The notes under the pieces were generated by a model that saw nothing but the letters and a program-made list of their open reading frames with translations, did not search any database and was not told the origin of the DNA. The position numbers and the translations under genes are program-made. Of a stretch of DNA of 64,000 bases, positions 35,201-59,753 are shown in pieces. This DNA is from Drosophila pseudoobscura (Eukaryota; Arthropoda; Insecta; Diptera; Drosophilidae). Position 1 is the stretch's first letter. Each line of letters begins with the position of its first letter. The stretch lies in contig NC_046683.1 of NCBI RefSeq assembly GCF_009870125.1, positions 21,895,001 through 21,959,000 of the forward strand, given 5' to 3'.

Positions 35201-36734
35201 AAATGTTGCTATGATTTCATGGTTGGTTCGTCGTAAATGTTTTTATTTTGGCGCTTTGTTGTTGGATTCTTTAAACGTATTTTATGCTGCTATTTTTGGA
35301 ACTCGGCCAAATTTCGTCGTCCACCACCCCCCCACCGTGTCCACCACCGATCAGCTCCTCCGGTTTGTGTTCCTCTTTGGCTGTACTTTGGCTTTTGCTT
35401 TGCTTTGTTTTGCTTTGCTTTGCTCGATTTTCCATTTTCATTTGTGGCGTTATTAAATTAAAATTCTGCCTGTCCTAAGGCTCAGGTTAGCTGGCTTCTG
35501 ATCAACATTTATTATTTCTACCTCATTTATTTTTAGATTCGTTAAGTAACGGCAGCAAAAATAACGAAAAATAAAAAAGAGAGGGCTGCTTTGGGCGTCG
35601 AAGCTATTCATACCCTTCTAGATCGATCGGTTTCATGTCAGATCGATTTGCATGTGATATCCATGTGTACATACATACATACATACATACATACATACAT
35701 ACATACATACATACATAAATACTCTGTATAATTTTGCTAGAATAAATCCGCTGCGTGTGGTTTGTCTTGTACCAAATGGGACTTGAATTCTTGTGTCACA
35801 CAATCATTAAGGTTCCTATTTTATCCCTGTTCCACCAGGACACCTTCGGCGAACGCTTCTGGATTATACAGAGGCTAGGTTTCAGATGAATATTGATCGG
35901 ATCTGTTTTGATGATCCAATATTTTGTATTAAATCGACTGACTGGAGCATGAATTACGATTTTTGGGGAACAACACTTTTTGATTGAAAACAGAACAGAC
36001 ACACATTCGCGTAAACGTCGAATGGAATATATGTACATATGTACATAAAATATGTACTTCTGCTTGACACATATCTGGTCAAATGAAAATACCCTCTGCA
36101 AGGGTATTGAAAGATGCAAAGACAGAGTAAGATGCTGTGCTGATCTTTCAAGTTTGTTTCATCTCATGATGGAAATATACATATGTACATAAATAGACAC
36201 ACATACACATATGTATGAATCTATACATGTGTATGTATGCATGTTGATGGTGCGAAGAAGATCGGGTGGGTGGGGAGGTTGATTCGTGTATATTTAGCAT
36301 AACATCCAACATATGCTACACAGATGCAGTGCGTTGATGTTCTGCGGCGGCAGGTGAAAATATAAACACACAAACACAAAAACACACACACACACACACA
36401 CCAGGATGGATAGAAGGATCGGAGTGGAGTGGAGTGGAGTGGAGGCAGTGATACGTATTTCGATTTCATACTTAAAAGGAGAAAGAGAGAAATGCTTTTC
36501 TATCTATGTATGTATGTACATATTTATGTATGTATGGACTTGACTTGACTTGTATTGAACTTTACCTTCTTGGGCGCCAATTTGGCCAATAGTTATAGCT
36601 GATTGTGTGAAATTTACTTGAGATTATATTTCAAACCTCAGCCAGAAGGACCCTTCTCCCAGATATGTATGTCTTACCTGCTGGGCGACAGGATCTAATA
36701 TGCTTTCGATAGTTTTTGTGTGGAAGACGGGCAT
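29261..36734 (-). CDS. Vinc: Vinculin
   Basis: Cytoskeletal adaptor that links integrin and cadherin adhesion sites (talin, alpha-catenin) to F-actin. Five coding exons on minus: 36734-36678, 32282-30092, 30024-29894, 29828-29430 and 29368-29261, all in frame, giving 961 residues, the length I recall for the D. melanogaster protein. Exon 1 encodes only the first 19 residues ([13 protein letters not shown]...) and is separated by a 4.4-kb intron. Exon 2 holds the helical head repeats (20-750). A proline-rich linker ([39 protein letters not shown]) spans about 715-785. The five-helix tail follows and ends RRQPWYQY. Exon 3 uses the acceptor TTCTAG at 30025; a nearer CAG would make a 30-nt intron and shift the frame. 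Confidence 0.96.
33845..33882. repeat. (CTGCCA)n hexanucleotide repeat
   Basis: Six near-perfect units in Vinculin intron 1. Confidence 0.9.
34018..34048. repeat. (TACACC)n hexanucleotide repeat
   Basis: Five units. The same hexamer recurs at 35105-35135, 1.1 kb away. Confidence 0.9.
35669..35716. repeat. (CATA)n tetranucleotide microsatellite
   Basis: Twelve perfect units, the longest of many ACAT/GTAT runs in this window. Confidence 0.95.
36366..36443. repeat. (CA)n and (GGAGT)n simple repeats
   Basis: A (CA)n tract at 36366-36402 is followed within 17 bp by five GGAGT units at 36419-36443. Confidence 0.9.
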
Positions 36735-39700
36735 TTTGGCTTAGGTCTTCTTCCTCTTCTTGGGATTTTGTTTATATCAAATCTCTCTCTCTGTATCTCT
36801 TTTGCGGGACAGCAATTGTGTGCTTCAATGCTGAAAAGAAAGAAAACATTGAAATCAGCCAAGAATTCGTCAAGACAAGATAAGACCGACATCCCAACAG
36901 GTTATCTCTGTGTGGATTCCGGACATATCCGGAGCCAGGCGAGCAATCTACCAATCACATGAATACTTTCGCAACAAGATTCCCATACTCCACCCCCATA
37001 CCGGTATCCAGTTGGGGATTGGGGATGGGGGGCTCAGTTCGCGTTAATACTCAATTCCCCACTCAATATCGTTTGTTTTGCGCTCTGAGTGTACTTTTTC
37101 TGGTGGTGTGGTTCTGTTCAGTCTGTTTCGGTGTCTGTTCGTTAATTCGTTTGTCTGTTTGTTTGGTTTTAACGATGACGCATCTTGTGAGCTCATTCTA
37201 AGGCAGAGCGACATCGATGGCAAGACTGCAACAACACACATACATATGTATACGATTATACCCGTATTATTGGTGACGTGACGCATTAGCCCGAACTTAG
37301 GCGAACAATGGGTCCGCACCCTTTGCGTGCTTTAGTCCCTGCCCGGCTGATGGCTGACTACTCAAATAATTGGCAATGATGTACTACAATGAAAAGTGGG
37401 AAATGAGAAAACGGAAAGTGAAATCCCAGCCAGAAGACATTGAAAATACGATTTCCTCCTGAGGTGGCGCCGCGAGGAATAGTGCGTGCAAGAAGATAGT
37501 GGAAAGGTTTTCTGTTGTCTCTCTCTCTCTCTCTCTCCTCTCTGTTAGCTGCCTGTACTCCGCAGTTCCTCCGGTTTCAGTACATCTTGGTTTGGATTTC
37601 CGGATTGTTGAAACCTTTGCACGCCCGACACTGCCATGTGTAAATATCGAAACATATGTACATATGTATGTACAGAGACGTTTAAACAATTTCTAGAAAT
37701 ACTTTTTGATGCTCCTCTGCCACTTATGGAATTTTGCGTTCAATTTATTTTCGCCATTCGGCCAGCTCGAAATTCATAAATGTACAACAGCCACAGCCGC
37801 CATAAACAATATGTGGGCTGGGGTTTACTGACTTGGGGCTGTTCGCCTATAACCATTTATGGCCAACAAACTGTTGAAACCGATAGGCCACAACCGATGG
37901 TGACAGCGGAACAGGTTGATCCGATCGAAGGTCACGGTAGCCAGCGACTGATCCCATCTCGATCTGAACCGATCAGATGCGCCGCAAGTCAAACCGCTCA
38001 GAGGGAAGGGAAGCTCTATAAGTGCCGCTCAGCCAGGGGGGCAGGCCCCGCTTTTTGTTTATTAGTGCAGCAAACGGCTTCATGTGGGATGCGATAGGAG
38101 TAGGGAGTCGCCTGTTTGCATCTGTGGCAAAATATGAGGGGAAGTGATCGTTGTCCGCAGAGCGCACAACAACAGTAATGCATGCGATCGTCCGCGTGCG
38201 CGCTTCTCTTCAGCGCACACACACTTGCTCAAATAATTGCCGCTACACTACACCCACACATGTAGTATGTATGTACATTTCTTGTGCATGCATATTTAGG
38301 GCAGCGCTTGATTTTTAAATCTTTGGGTTGTGTGTAAACACAAACGAGGGAGAGGGGGCTCGTTGCTGCTTGTTACATTAACATTTCTTCAATAGTCTCA
38401 TAAATTTTTATGGTTGCATATTCTCCTTCTGATTGTGCTTCTTTTCTGGCTCTTTGTCATCTCTTCGCACGAAATATTAATCACAACACTAACACACTCT
38501 CACATCAAGCGAGTGGCAGCTACAATGGGCTCAGTTCACGTTCACAGATACAAAAAGAAACAAACAAAAACGTAGAAAAATGAAAAGCAATGAATAAATA
38601 AAAAATAAACACAATATTGGGGATCTCTTCTCGGTTCGCGACTGTCAAATCAACAACTAATTTACGGACAACGCTCGACAGTGTGTACATATGTAAGTTC
38701 ATATGCACATGTGTATGTAAATAGGTTCTGCCGCTATTTACTTTTGTACGTTTGCTCTTCGCTCTGGCCGTCGTCGTTTGTGCAGCTGCGCCCCAACTTG
38801 CTTGCCCGACTTTTGAATACTGACAGAAAGATTCCGATTCCGATTCCGATGGGGGGCACACACTCATCCAGACTGCGCCAGCAGCGGTGACGCTTTTATC
38901 GTTGTGTTGCTTTTTTGCAGCTTATTCTTTTCCTCCTTGTGCTTCTTCCACCTCTGCTGATGTTTCTGCTTCTGCTTTCTGGTCTCCAACGTTCTAGCAT
39001 GCCGTCTCTTCTCTTTCACTCTCTTTCTCATTATATACCACGGTATATGCCCTATCGATAAGTGATATCGATGAGTATTCAAATTCTACAAAATGATCGC
39101 ATTTCAAACGGATAAATACCTTAAATTGAATAACACCCTCAAAATCCACTGTACGATTGCATAATAGTTGGGCCCCAACGTGCATGCGATCTGTTTGTTA
39201 CGTCGTACTGGGTTTTCTACAACACCAGTCATGTATTTAACGCGAGCTGCACCATGCAACATAAATAAGTAGGTATTAAACACATACCGCACTCCAGCTT
39301 ATTTCCGTTGACTGAGTTTGAGCTGAGCTTCAGCTGGGGCTCGCTCGGGTGCAGGTGCAGGCCTCCGTGCCTTCCGTCTGCGTGAGCGAAGAAGTTCACA
39401 CACAACAGTCGAAAGAAAGAAACGAAATAACGGAAAATAAAGAAATAAAAGCAGTTAGGAAACATCTCCACCGATTCACCCATTCCATGTGACGCTGACG
39501 ATGAAAAAATGAATATTAATCCATATCGATGCTGATTTAATCTGTTACTTCTTCTTGAACAACCAATCGAAGCAATCCGAAGGAAACAGAGGATCGCTCT
39601 CCTCGAGTGTAGGGTGCCAACGGAGTGCGGCCAAGTGCTTTGAGGAATTCGCAGTGGCAAGAAACCACCCACAATCCATGAAGCAGCCACATCTATAATG

Positions 39701-39856
39701 GAAATTGTGGCTTTTAGTGGATCGGGACGCGTGCGCGTGCGCATGCGCCTGCCTATGCTGCGGCACGGAAGCGAATCCAGCTGCTGGCGGGCATTCCACC
39801 AGCCCAGCGCCACATTCCAGCCTAGCTCCAACGGCTAGGTGCTGCTAGCGGAGTAA
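36735..39856. other. Region between Vinculin exon 1 and the histidine-rich gene
   Basis: It should include the Vinculin 5' UTR and promoter. The only strong motif is TATCGATA (DRE type) at 39053-39060, near a second ATATCGAT at 39065. A CT run is at 37514-37535. Open frames here are short and lack domains. The stretch 39540-39840 is GC-richer and open on minus, but it looks like chance. Confidence 0.45.
39053..39060. promoter_or_regulatory. DRE-type TATCGATA palindrome
   Basis: A perfect DREF/BEAF-type core in an intergenic region. It is a candidate promoter element for Vinculin (minus), 2.3 kb upstream of its first coding exon. The assignment is uncertain. Confidence 0.4.
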
Positions 39857-39864
39857 TATATAAA
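39857..39864 (+). promoter_or_regulatory. TATA box of the histidine-rich protein gene
   Basis: TATATAAA lies 103 nt upstream of the start codon, on the coding strand, a spacing that fits a leader of about 75 nt. Confidence 0.5.
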
Positions 39865-39966
39865 TGAAAGAGTTGCATGGGGCCAGCCAACAGAGCATTT
39901 GGAGCCTTCGCAGCGGGTACATCGTCAGAGTCTTCAACGCCGCATTCGAAACAAAAACCAAGCGAC

Positions 39967-40573
39967 ATGGATAATCGGAGCGCGGTAAGCCGGAGATCGA
40001 GATCAAGATCGGAGCAGGGATCTGGATGAAAAAGGATAACAACGCTCTTTCTTTGCAGCTGCTGAGAATTGCTGTCGTGATAGCGATGGTTCTGCTCTTT
40101 GTGTGTGTTCAGGAAACGAATGCCGGGTATATATCGAAGCCGGATGGGGGTTGTGGGTCCGGGTTCGAAGGGGCACTCACCTCTTACTCCCTACTTCCAG
40201 CAGTCAACAGAAGAAAAAGAAGATTGTGATACACGTGCCGATTCACAAGAAAATCGAGAAACATATCCATACGGTGGTGAAGCATGTGCACCACCACCAC
40301 AAGCCCCTCGTCCTGAAGGAGGAGAAGAAAGTCATCCACGAGGACCATCGTCCCATCCAGATACACCAGACCAAGGAGCTGGTACACCACCACGAGAAGC
40401 ACGACCATCATGACCATCACGACCACCACGACTACCATGAGCACCAGCTCCAGCACCCGGTGTCTGAGGTAGAAGAGGAGGAGGAAGAGCACATACACCA
40501 CCATCACAACTACGAGCACAAGGGCCGGGACGATTTTATCGGCGGCGATGGGAGTAGCAGCGAGGAGCGCTGA
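39967..40573 (+). CDS. Small secreted histidine-rich protein
   Basis: Three exons (39967-39984, 40059-40126, 40201-40573) join in frame to 152 residues; both introns are 74 nt. Exon 1 gives only MDNRSA. Exon 2 supplies a strong signal peptide (LLRIAVVIAMVLLFVCVQ, cleavage probably after ETNA). The mature part is Lys-rich at first (QQKKKKIVIHV). It then becomes extremely His-rich (HVHHHHKPL, HHEKHDHHDHHDHHDYHEHQ), has a Glu block (EVEEEEEEHIHHHH) and ends with a Gly/Ser tail. The HHD repeats could bind Zn or Cu; that is inference. A TATA box lies upstream and AATAAA at 40647. It may be a cuticle- or haemolymph-type protein. I do not recognise a named orthologue. Confidence 0.85.
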
Positions 40574-40646
40574 CTATGCGACGCCTGCACCGAGTGCCGG
40601 GACTTAAAGCGTCTGCGCAGACTGATCTTTACGTAAAACTACCCAA

Positions 40647-40652
40647 AATAAA
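40647..40652 (+). terminator. Poly(A) signal of the histidine-rich gene
   Basis: AATAAA 74 nt past the stop codon. Confidence 0.7.
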
Positions 40653-53136
<12,484 letters not shown>

Positions 53137-53252
53137 GGAACAAAGGATCGTGGACACATATGACTATATATCTATAAAGATTTGCATTTGTTTGCCAAGC
53201 AGACGCACGGCACACAGAAGCTCCCTTAGAAACACACACATGTAATACATAT

Positions 53253-53253
53253 C

Positions 53254-53297
<44 letters not shown>

Positions 53298-53320
53298 AGA
53301 GAGAGAGGGAGGGAGAGAGA
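53253..53320. repeat. pcx: (GA)n tract in the pecanex 3' UTR
   Basis: About 68 nt of GA with few interruptions, starting 117 nt after the stop codon. Confidence 0.95.
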
Positions 53321-55364
53321 TGTGTGTGGCCGATAGTGTGGAAATTGGAGCCAGGAGCATGAGTCCCAGCAATCGCTGCGATAACAACAACAACAATTGA
53401 GAAGCACTTCCAAGAAATCAAAGTAAAGTTTATAAAACGACTGCGTTTAGTGTAATTTTGGTTACCGGTTATCGAAATCGAAATCGAAATCGCGATCAAG
53501 ATCAGATTGTATATATTCATATTTGATATATACCAGACTATATAGACATACATATATATACATGGATATAGATACTAAATTCGTACGAGTATAAATACCC
53601 ACTATATAGATAGATATAGTATAGATACATATATATGTAGATAGGATTAGATTAGGGACAGAGAGAGATTTGTTATATCAGCTCAGCGCTTTCCTTGCAC
53701 GAAGGTTCTGGGCATGTGTCTGTATCTGTATCCTGTGTGTATATACAAAGGTTTGATTAGCTTTTTCACCATCTCTATTAACCCTAGATATGCTGATCCC
53801 ATATACCATATATAATATACTATATATGTATATGTATATAAAGAAACAAATTTACAATAATTATGATTATGAATATAATAGAAATTATTAAGATTTTATA
53901 GGAGAAGAGAAGGGTGGAGGAGGAAGAGGAACTACGATAATTCTAAAGAAATACCAACAAACAATTACATTTTTAGTATTACAGAACACGTTATAGATCA
54001 GACTAAACATATACATATACTATATTGAATATACATGCATGCATACATACATACAAATAGCAACCACGATTAAAGAGCGCAAATCCGGGTGAGGATGGAA
54101 GGGGCAGAGGCAGAAGCAAAGGCAGAGAACGAAGCTCAATACCTGTTTCTAAGTTTCTAAGAAATATCTAACTAATAATTGTTATAACCCAAAACCAAAT
54201 GCTTCTCACATGTATTTTTTGTTGTTCTTCTCCCCCTGCTAGCCAATATTCGTGCAGATATTAAGCAAACCTAAACAAAGAATTTATATATATATATATA
54301 TATATATATGTAATCCATACATATGTACATGCATGCATACGTAAATGTGTGTATGTATAATATGCGTACCTATAATTTAAAGCTTAAAGTTAAAGAACCC
54401 AAATTCACCCATCCACCCCTCCACCACCCCCCAATCCACTCCACCAACATACATCCGCACACAAAACATACCAAAATAGGCAGAAGATCTATAATATGGA
54501 AAACCATATATAAAATAAATTGAACATCAAGTTAGCGAGAAGATGCAAACTAAGGAAACCACTGAGCACACAGATGGAGCAGAGCAGAACAGGAAGGAAG
54601 GGATTCGAGTTACAAAACCGCATACAAACGCGTAGGATACACACACACAACTCCTAGGTGTAAGTAAGCGTTGATGGGACAGGAGAAACAGGAGAAGGTA
54701 GTAGCATAGGAGTACAGGAGAAAGTGGAATGAATGACGACACGATAAGCTCTCACGTTGCCTTAATATATTAGACTGATTTTTTCTACACACACATATGT
54801 AGATGTATATATAATATAGTACGTATATATCTAAGCAACGTATTACTATATACGCGCATATGTGTGTGTGCTTGTGTGTGCGTGCATACATGTGTGACCA
54901 GAACCCTCGAGAGTTTCACTGGGCCCAGATCCCATCCACATCCGCATCACGATCTGGGCTCAACTCATATCAACCCTCATCTAGCCGGAGACTCCTTCTG
55001 GAGAATAGAACGGCGGATGGCGGTGTATGCTCATACTTACTATAAACGCAGCATTGTTCAACATCTGTATATAATAATGCAATGCAATGACAAAGTATAT
55101 ATACGTTAAATCTATAGCAAACAGAAGCCTATTCGAAGCAAAACTTGAGCATGATACCTACTGATGATTACTGATTGGAGGATGGGTAACGCGATTGATT
55201 ACAATTACGAATTAAATTATACTAGCCAATGGAAGAATGAGCACTTCTGTGTATATCTACCTATATTATATGTGTACATATGTATCATTAACTAGGGCAG
55301 AGCTTTGTGCACAGCAATACCAAGCACCAAGCAAGATCCCAAACAAATCCTAATCCCAATCCCA

Positions 55365-55370
55365 AATAAA
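55365..55370 (+). terminator. pcx: Candidate poly(A) signal of pecanex
   Basis: AATAAA; a second one is at 55822-55827. I cannot tell which is used. Confidence 0.45.
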
Positions 55371-55869
55371 GATATGTGAAGAGACGCCACCTGTAAATAA
55401 TAGTAAGGACTGTAGCAAAGCGAACAAAGTTAACGTTTGTAAGCCAAATTCTGAATTGATCGATGGATGTTCAGTATTTGATATCCGATCCGTATCATAT
55501 GGATGGATATGAAAGATACATAGATGTGAATAACCAACCATAATCAAATAGCCAAATCTCTTGCGCACACACAAAAAAAACAAACAGACAGGAATGTATA
55601 TACATACATATATATATAAATGTGTGTGTAAATATGTACGAATTGCATTAAACTTAGTCGCTAACAAAACCTTAACATTTTCCCACAATATTCCAATTCC
55701 TACCCCGGCTTCCCCCCTTGTGGCCACAATACAGTTTTTAGTTACATTTAAAACAAATTTCATATTAATGTATAATATACACAAGAGTATATACATACAT
55801 ATATATATGGTATATCAATTAAATAAATATAATGAAACTTGTTATACAAAAGTCCCATTTCGTGTGTTT

Positions 55870-58800
55870 TTAGGACATTGGCAGGGGCTGGGGCTGGAGC
55901 TGGGGCAGGGGTGGCCACAGGGATGTCAGCTCGCTCAGGGCCACGTCGTACAGCAAGCCGTGGTACTCCTCCAGCAGGACTACAATATAGAAGGGCATTA
56001 GCGAAATGTGTTTTCTGGCAATCTAGCAGATTATACTCACAGTTCGGCTCGCTGGCCCACTGCTCGTGCAGGGCCTGGCGGGTGTGGATCTCCTTGCTGA
56101 TGAGGGCGCGCTTGAAGCGCAGCACCTTGTCGTTGAGGTTCGACCAGCTCTTGATGAGTGTGGCGGGTGTGACCCTCAGCTTCCGCTTGAACGCCGCCAG
56201 CCGGGGACAGATGTCTCCAGCCAGCAGGAACATGCCAAAATAGCTGTGAAAAAAGGTGTGTAAATAGTTAATATCTATAAGTTCTAAATAGATAGCATCA
56301 CTTACCAGCAGGCCTTCTCGCTGAGTGGCATTGCTATCTCGCATAGAGGAAGTGGCCAGCCAGCCTTGCCGAACGTGGCTTCCACAAAGCAGAGGAGCTT
56401 GCCCGACGAGGCTTCGAAGCGCGGCGGCGGATCGTCGCGCACATCACGCATATTGCACAGAAGAGGGACATAGAGGAGCAACCACTCCGGCTCAATGGCG
56501 GTAATGCCGCGCAAGAACATCTTCTCAGAGTCATCATTCCGCAGCTCGTACGCCTCCTGATAGATGATCCACTCGGGCGTCTTCTGCTTGAGCACCGAGG
56601 AGGCGTGCAGAAAGGCGGGATCGACCATGTCGGCGCAGTTATAGGCGTACTTTAGTCGTCGCCGTTCCTCTTTGTCGGCGATCTCAGCCAACGGCACCTT
56701 GCGCGCCACTCGATCGCCCATACCAGCCAGCAATATCTGGCGCAATAATCGGGCCTGTGAATCGCTGGGCGGCTTTAACTGGGGATCCACGCTCAGCTCC
56801 ACCCCGCTGACGTTCAGATTTATCTCGTTGGTCAGCTGGACGCGTAGCTTGCGCACCTCGCTGATCGCCTTTTGGCGCAGTCCATTGTTAACACAGAACT
56901 CAGGCAGCTGGGCCCTAGAGCCGGCATACTCTGCCGCCCCCACAGCTCGGAGGAGGACCATGGGATCACCGAGCAGCTGGAAATTGCCGCCCGCCGCCCA
57001 ACGCAGGCGCTTTTCGTGGAACTTGTTAGCTTTGGGGGCCACGTCCTCGGTCCGCTGCACACCTGTCTCCTGCAGCAGCTCCTGCACAGAAAGCGCGGCC
57101 ACCAGGCACACGGTGTAGGGCAGCAGGTCCTGCTGATGAGACAGGGCCAACATCTTGCCGAAGCGAGGTGCCACCGGGAAGCGGGAGATAACCTTCCCCA
57201 GCGGAGTCACGGCCGGAGGGAAATCCTTGGCGTCGTTGGGCGTGGCCTGCAGGGCGCCCAGGATCGTGAGACGCTGCTCGGCGGCTTGCAGCTGGATTTG
57301 CTCCGGCGGCGTGGGGAAGGGGAAGTGGACGACGCGGTCGATGCCCATGGTGCGCATCTGCAGCATCAGGTCATCGACGGGCTTCTGCTGGATATCCGGC
57401 ATGCCGAACTCCATGAACTGGTGCTCGTACACGGAGCTGGAGTACAGGCGGTAGCAGTGGCCAGCGCTGATGCGGCCCGCCCTACCAGCCCGCTGTTCCG
57501 CCGAGGCCTTGGACGTGTAGGTGACCACGAAGGCGCTGACGCCGGTGAGCTTGTCGTAGAGTCGCGTCTTTTGGCGGCCGCAGTCTACGACGTATTTGAT
57601 GTGGGGAATGGTCAACGAGGTCTCAGCCACATTGGTGCTGACCACGCACAGGCGACAGCCCTCGGGGACGGGCTGGAAGATTCGGTTCTGCTTCTCGGAG
57701 GAGAGCAGCGAGTAAAGGGGCAGCACCCAGAGTGGCTGCTTCGGGCCAGAGGGCATGCTGGACACCTCTGCGCCTCCCAGTACGTCATCATCATTCTGGT
57801 CATCTGCGGAAAATGCACCCTCTTCGTCATCCCAATTGGGATCCGAGTCCCCCTGATCGTGCATGTCCGCTTCGGTGTCGTCGCCGGGCAGCTTGTAGTC
57901 GTCCAGGTTGATCTTTGGTAGGGACATCTGAGCGAGGAACTTCTTCTTGGACTTGCGGATATTGCGGATCACACGCTTCATATCGAATTCAAGTTCCAGC
58001 TCCTCAGCAGATTCTTTTTGCACATTCTCCTTTGCTTCTTTGTGCTTCACGGTATCAGAGTCGTGATCGCCATCGCCGTTTTGGTCTGTGGGACGACAGG
58101 GAAAAGTTCGACGTAGCTTGCGCACGAGCTGATTGACCTCTTGCTGGCCAGTCACGAAGATGAGGATCCCGCCCTCAGGCAGCTGGTTGTGTATCTTCAG
58201 TGCCTTGCGGTATGCCTCGGCCACGTAGTCGTCGGGGGTGCGCTTCTGGAAGTGGATGGTGACGGGAAACTGGCGGCACTCTACATTGATCAGCGGCGGG
58301 GGCTGCTTGAACAGCCGCGTATTCTCTGTGAAGTCGGTGACGCGGAGCGTGGCAGACATGATTATGAGCTTGAGGGGACTTCCGCGCTTGTGTCGCAGGG
58401 GAACTATGCGGGACAGCAGTCCCACGAGGATATCCGTGTAGATACTGCGCTCGTGCGCCTCGTCCAGAATAATCACAGAATATTTGTTTAGCAGAAAGTC
58501 GCTCTCGATTTCCTTCATCAGGACGCCGTCCGTCATGAACTTTATGCGAGTGGCCGGACTCACGTTGCCCTCGAAACGTATGAGGTAGGATACCTCGCGC
58601 TCCGACAGATTCATCTCGTGAGCCACACGCTTTGACATGGCTATGGCAGCCACTCGCCGCGGCTCGGTTACCCCGATAATCTTGTGCTGGGCGTATCCTG
58701 CCTCGTAAAGGAACTGCGGCAGCTGGGTCGTTTTTCCCGAGCCCGTCGCACCGGCTATAATCACAATGGGATTCTCGTTGATCGTCTCCATCACCTGCTG

Positions 58801-59753
58801 CTCCTCTGCGAGGATAGGCAAGCGCAAACGTGCCTCCTGCACCTTATCCATGCGATTCACGGGGACGTAAACTGTTTGATGGCTGCATTTGGGTGTGGCA
58901 GCAATAGGTTTCGGGTCTTTGTTCTTGGGTATGCGGTCTTCTTTCACTGGTACGGTCGTGGGGTCTATTTCTGATAGAGTGAGACCATCCGCAGGTGCTG
59001 GTGAATGTTCTGCTGCAGATTCATCATCGTCACACGAAGAGGCACTCTCCTCTTCGTCGTCTTCTTTTAAGCTAATTATATTAGGATTCTTTCGCTTGGC
59101 ATCCAGCTCCTCCTGCTCCTCGGTAAGCAGTTTACGCTTGGCTGCCCCCTTGATGGCGTTCACACGACTCCTGGGTGTTTTCTCGGCCTGCGCTTGAGCC
59201 TGCCGTTCCTTCTTCTTGGCCAAGTAGTCGTCCAGAGTTTGCAGGCGCTTCAGACCCACCGTTTGCACCTGAGTGATGGATGTATACTGCTGGAGCTCAG
59301 CGTCAGGTATTTGTACAGATGCCAAGTCTTCTAGCAGCTGGGCTCGCTGTAATTGCATGAGAGGATATGTGATGGGGTATATTTTGGGACTTGTACTTTA
59401 CTCACGCCTTCCTTTTTCTTCTTCTTGTCTACAATCGCCTGCAGGTGCTTGCGCTGCTTCTTAGTCAGGATTTTCACATTCTGCGTCTTCTCAACTACAG
59501 TCTTGGTTGCGCGCTTCTGTGAGGGCAGCACCAAGGCATTGGCCTCATCGTAGCCAGCACCGATTCCGCTACCCCTGCCCGCGCCCCCGACCACAGAGTC
59601 TACATCTATTTGAATCTGCAAATGTTGGGTTGGTCAGTCAGTAATACGAGTGACGTGATTTTGATGGGAGTATTTGACCTTTTTAACTCCGGAATTGTCT
59701 ACAATCGTTTGTAGATTTTTTCGCGCTTTGGCATTGTGAACTTTTTTTCCCAT
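55870..59753 (-). CDS. kz: Kurz, DEAH-box RNA helicase (DHX37/Dhr1 family)
   Basis: ATP-dependent RNA helicase of the small-subunit processome; the yeast Dhr1 orthologue displaces U3 snoRNA from pre-18S rRNA (family knowledge). Five exons on minus: 59753-59679, 59615-59406, 59346-56306, 56243-56041 and 55979-55870, giving 1212 residues. The N-terminus is basic. Acidic stretches (KEDDEEESASSCDDDE) lie near 190-205. Helicase motifs: GATGSGKTTQ at about 294-303, DEAHERS near 390, SATLR near 425, and QRAGRAGR in the second RecA domain. An acidic insert (DDTEAD...DPNWDDEEGAF) is typical of this branch. The C-terminal HA2/OB region follows. The exon 1 donor is weak (AAG/GTCAAA) but needed, because reading through meets a TGA. 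The start codon sits 555 bp from that of K10. Confidence 0.94.

Larger units (their letters stand above)
32283..36677 (-). other. Vinc: Vinculin intron 1, repeat-rich
   Basis: No coding exon is evident. It contains (CTGCCA)n at 33845-33882, (TACACC)n at 34018-34048 and again at 35105-35135, a long (CATA)n at 35669-35716, (CA)n at 36366-36402 and (GGAGT)n at 36419-36443. Long first introns often carry enhancers, but I see no specific site. Confidence 0.55.
53137..55869 (+). other. pcx: pecanex 3' UTR and the convergent pcx/kz interval
   Basis: AT-rich, no ORF of note. It has a (GA)n tract at 53253-53320 and a (TA)n tract at 54283-54309. AATAAA signals at 55365-55370 and 55822-55827 would give 3' UTRs of about 2.25 or 2.7 kb. 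The second lies only 43 nt from the kurz stop codon on the other strand. Confidence 0.55.

Noticed and set aside
35669-35716. Regular repeats that might suggest a CRISPR-like array
   Set aside because: They are a plain (CATA)n microsatellite without spacers, in a eukaryotic genome.
40201-40413. Pro-rich + frame over the histidine-rich exon
   Set aside because: The signal-peptide exon joins only the His-rich frame in phase, and that frame ends in a sensible stop near a poly(A) signal.
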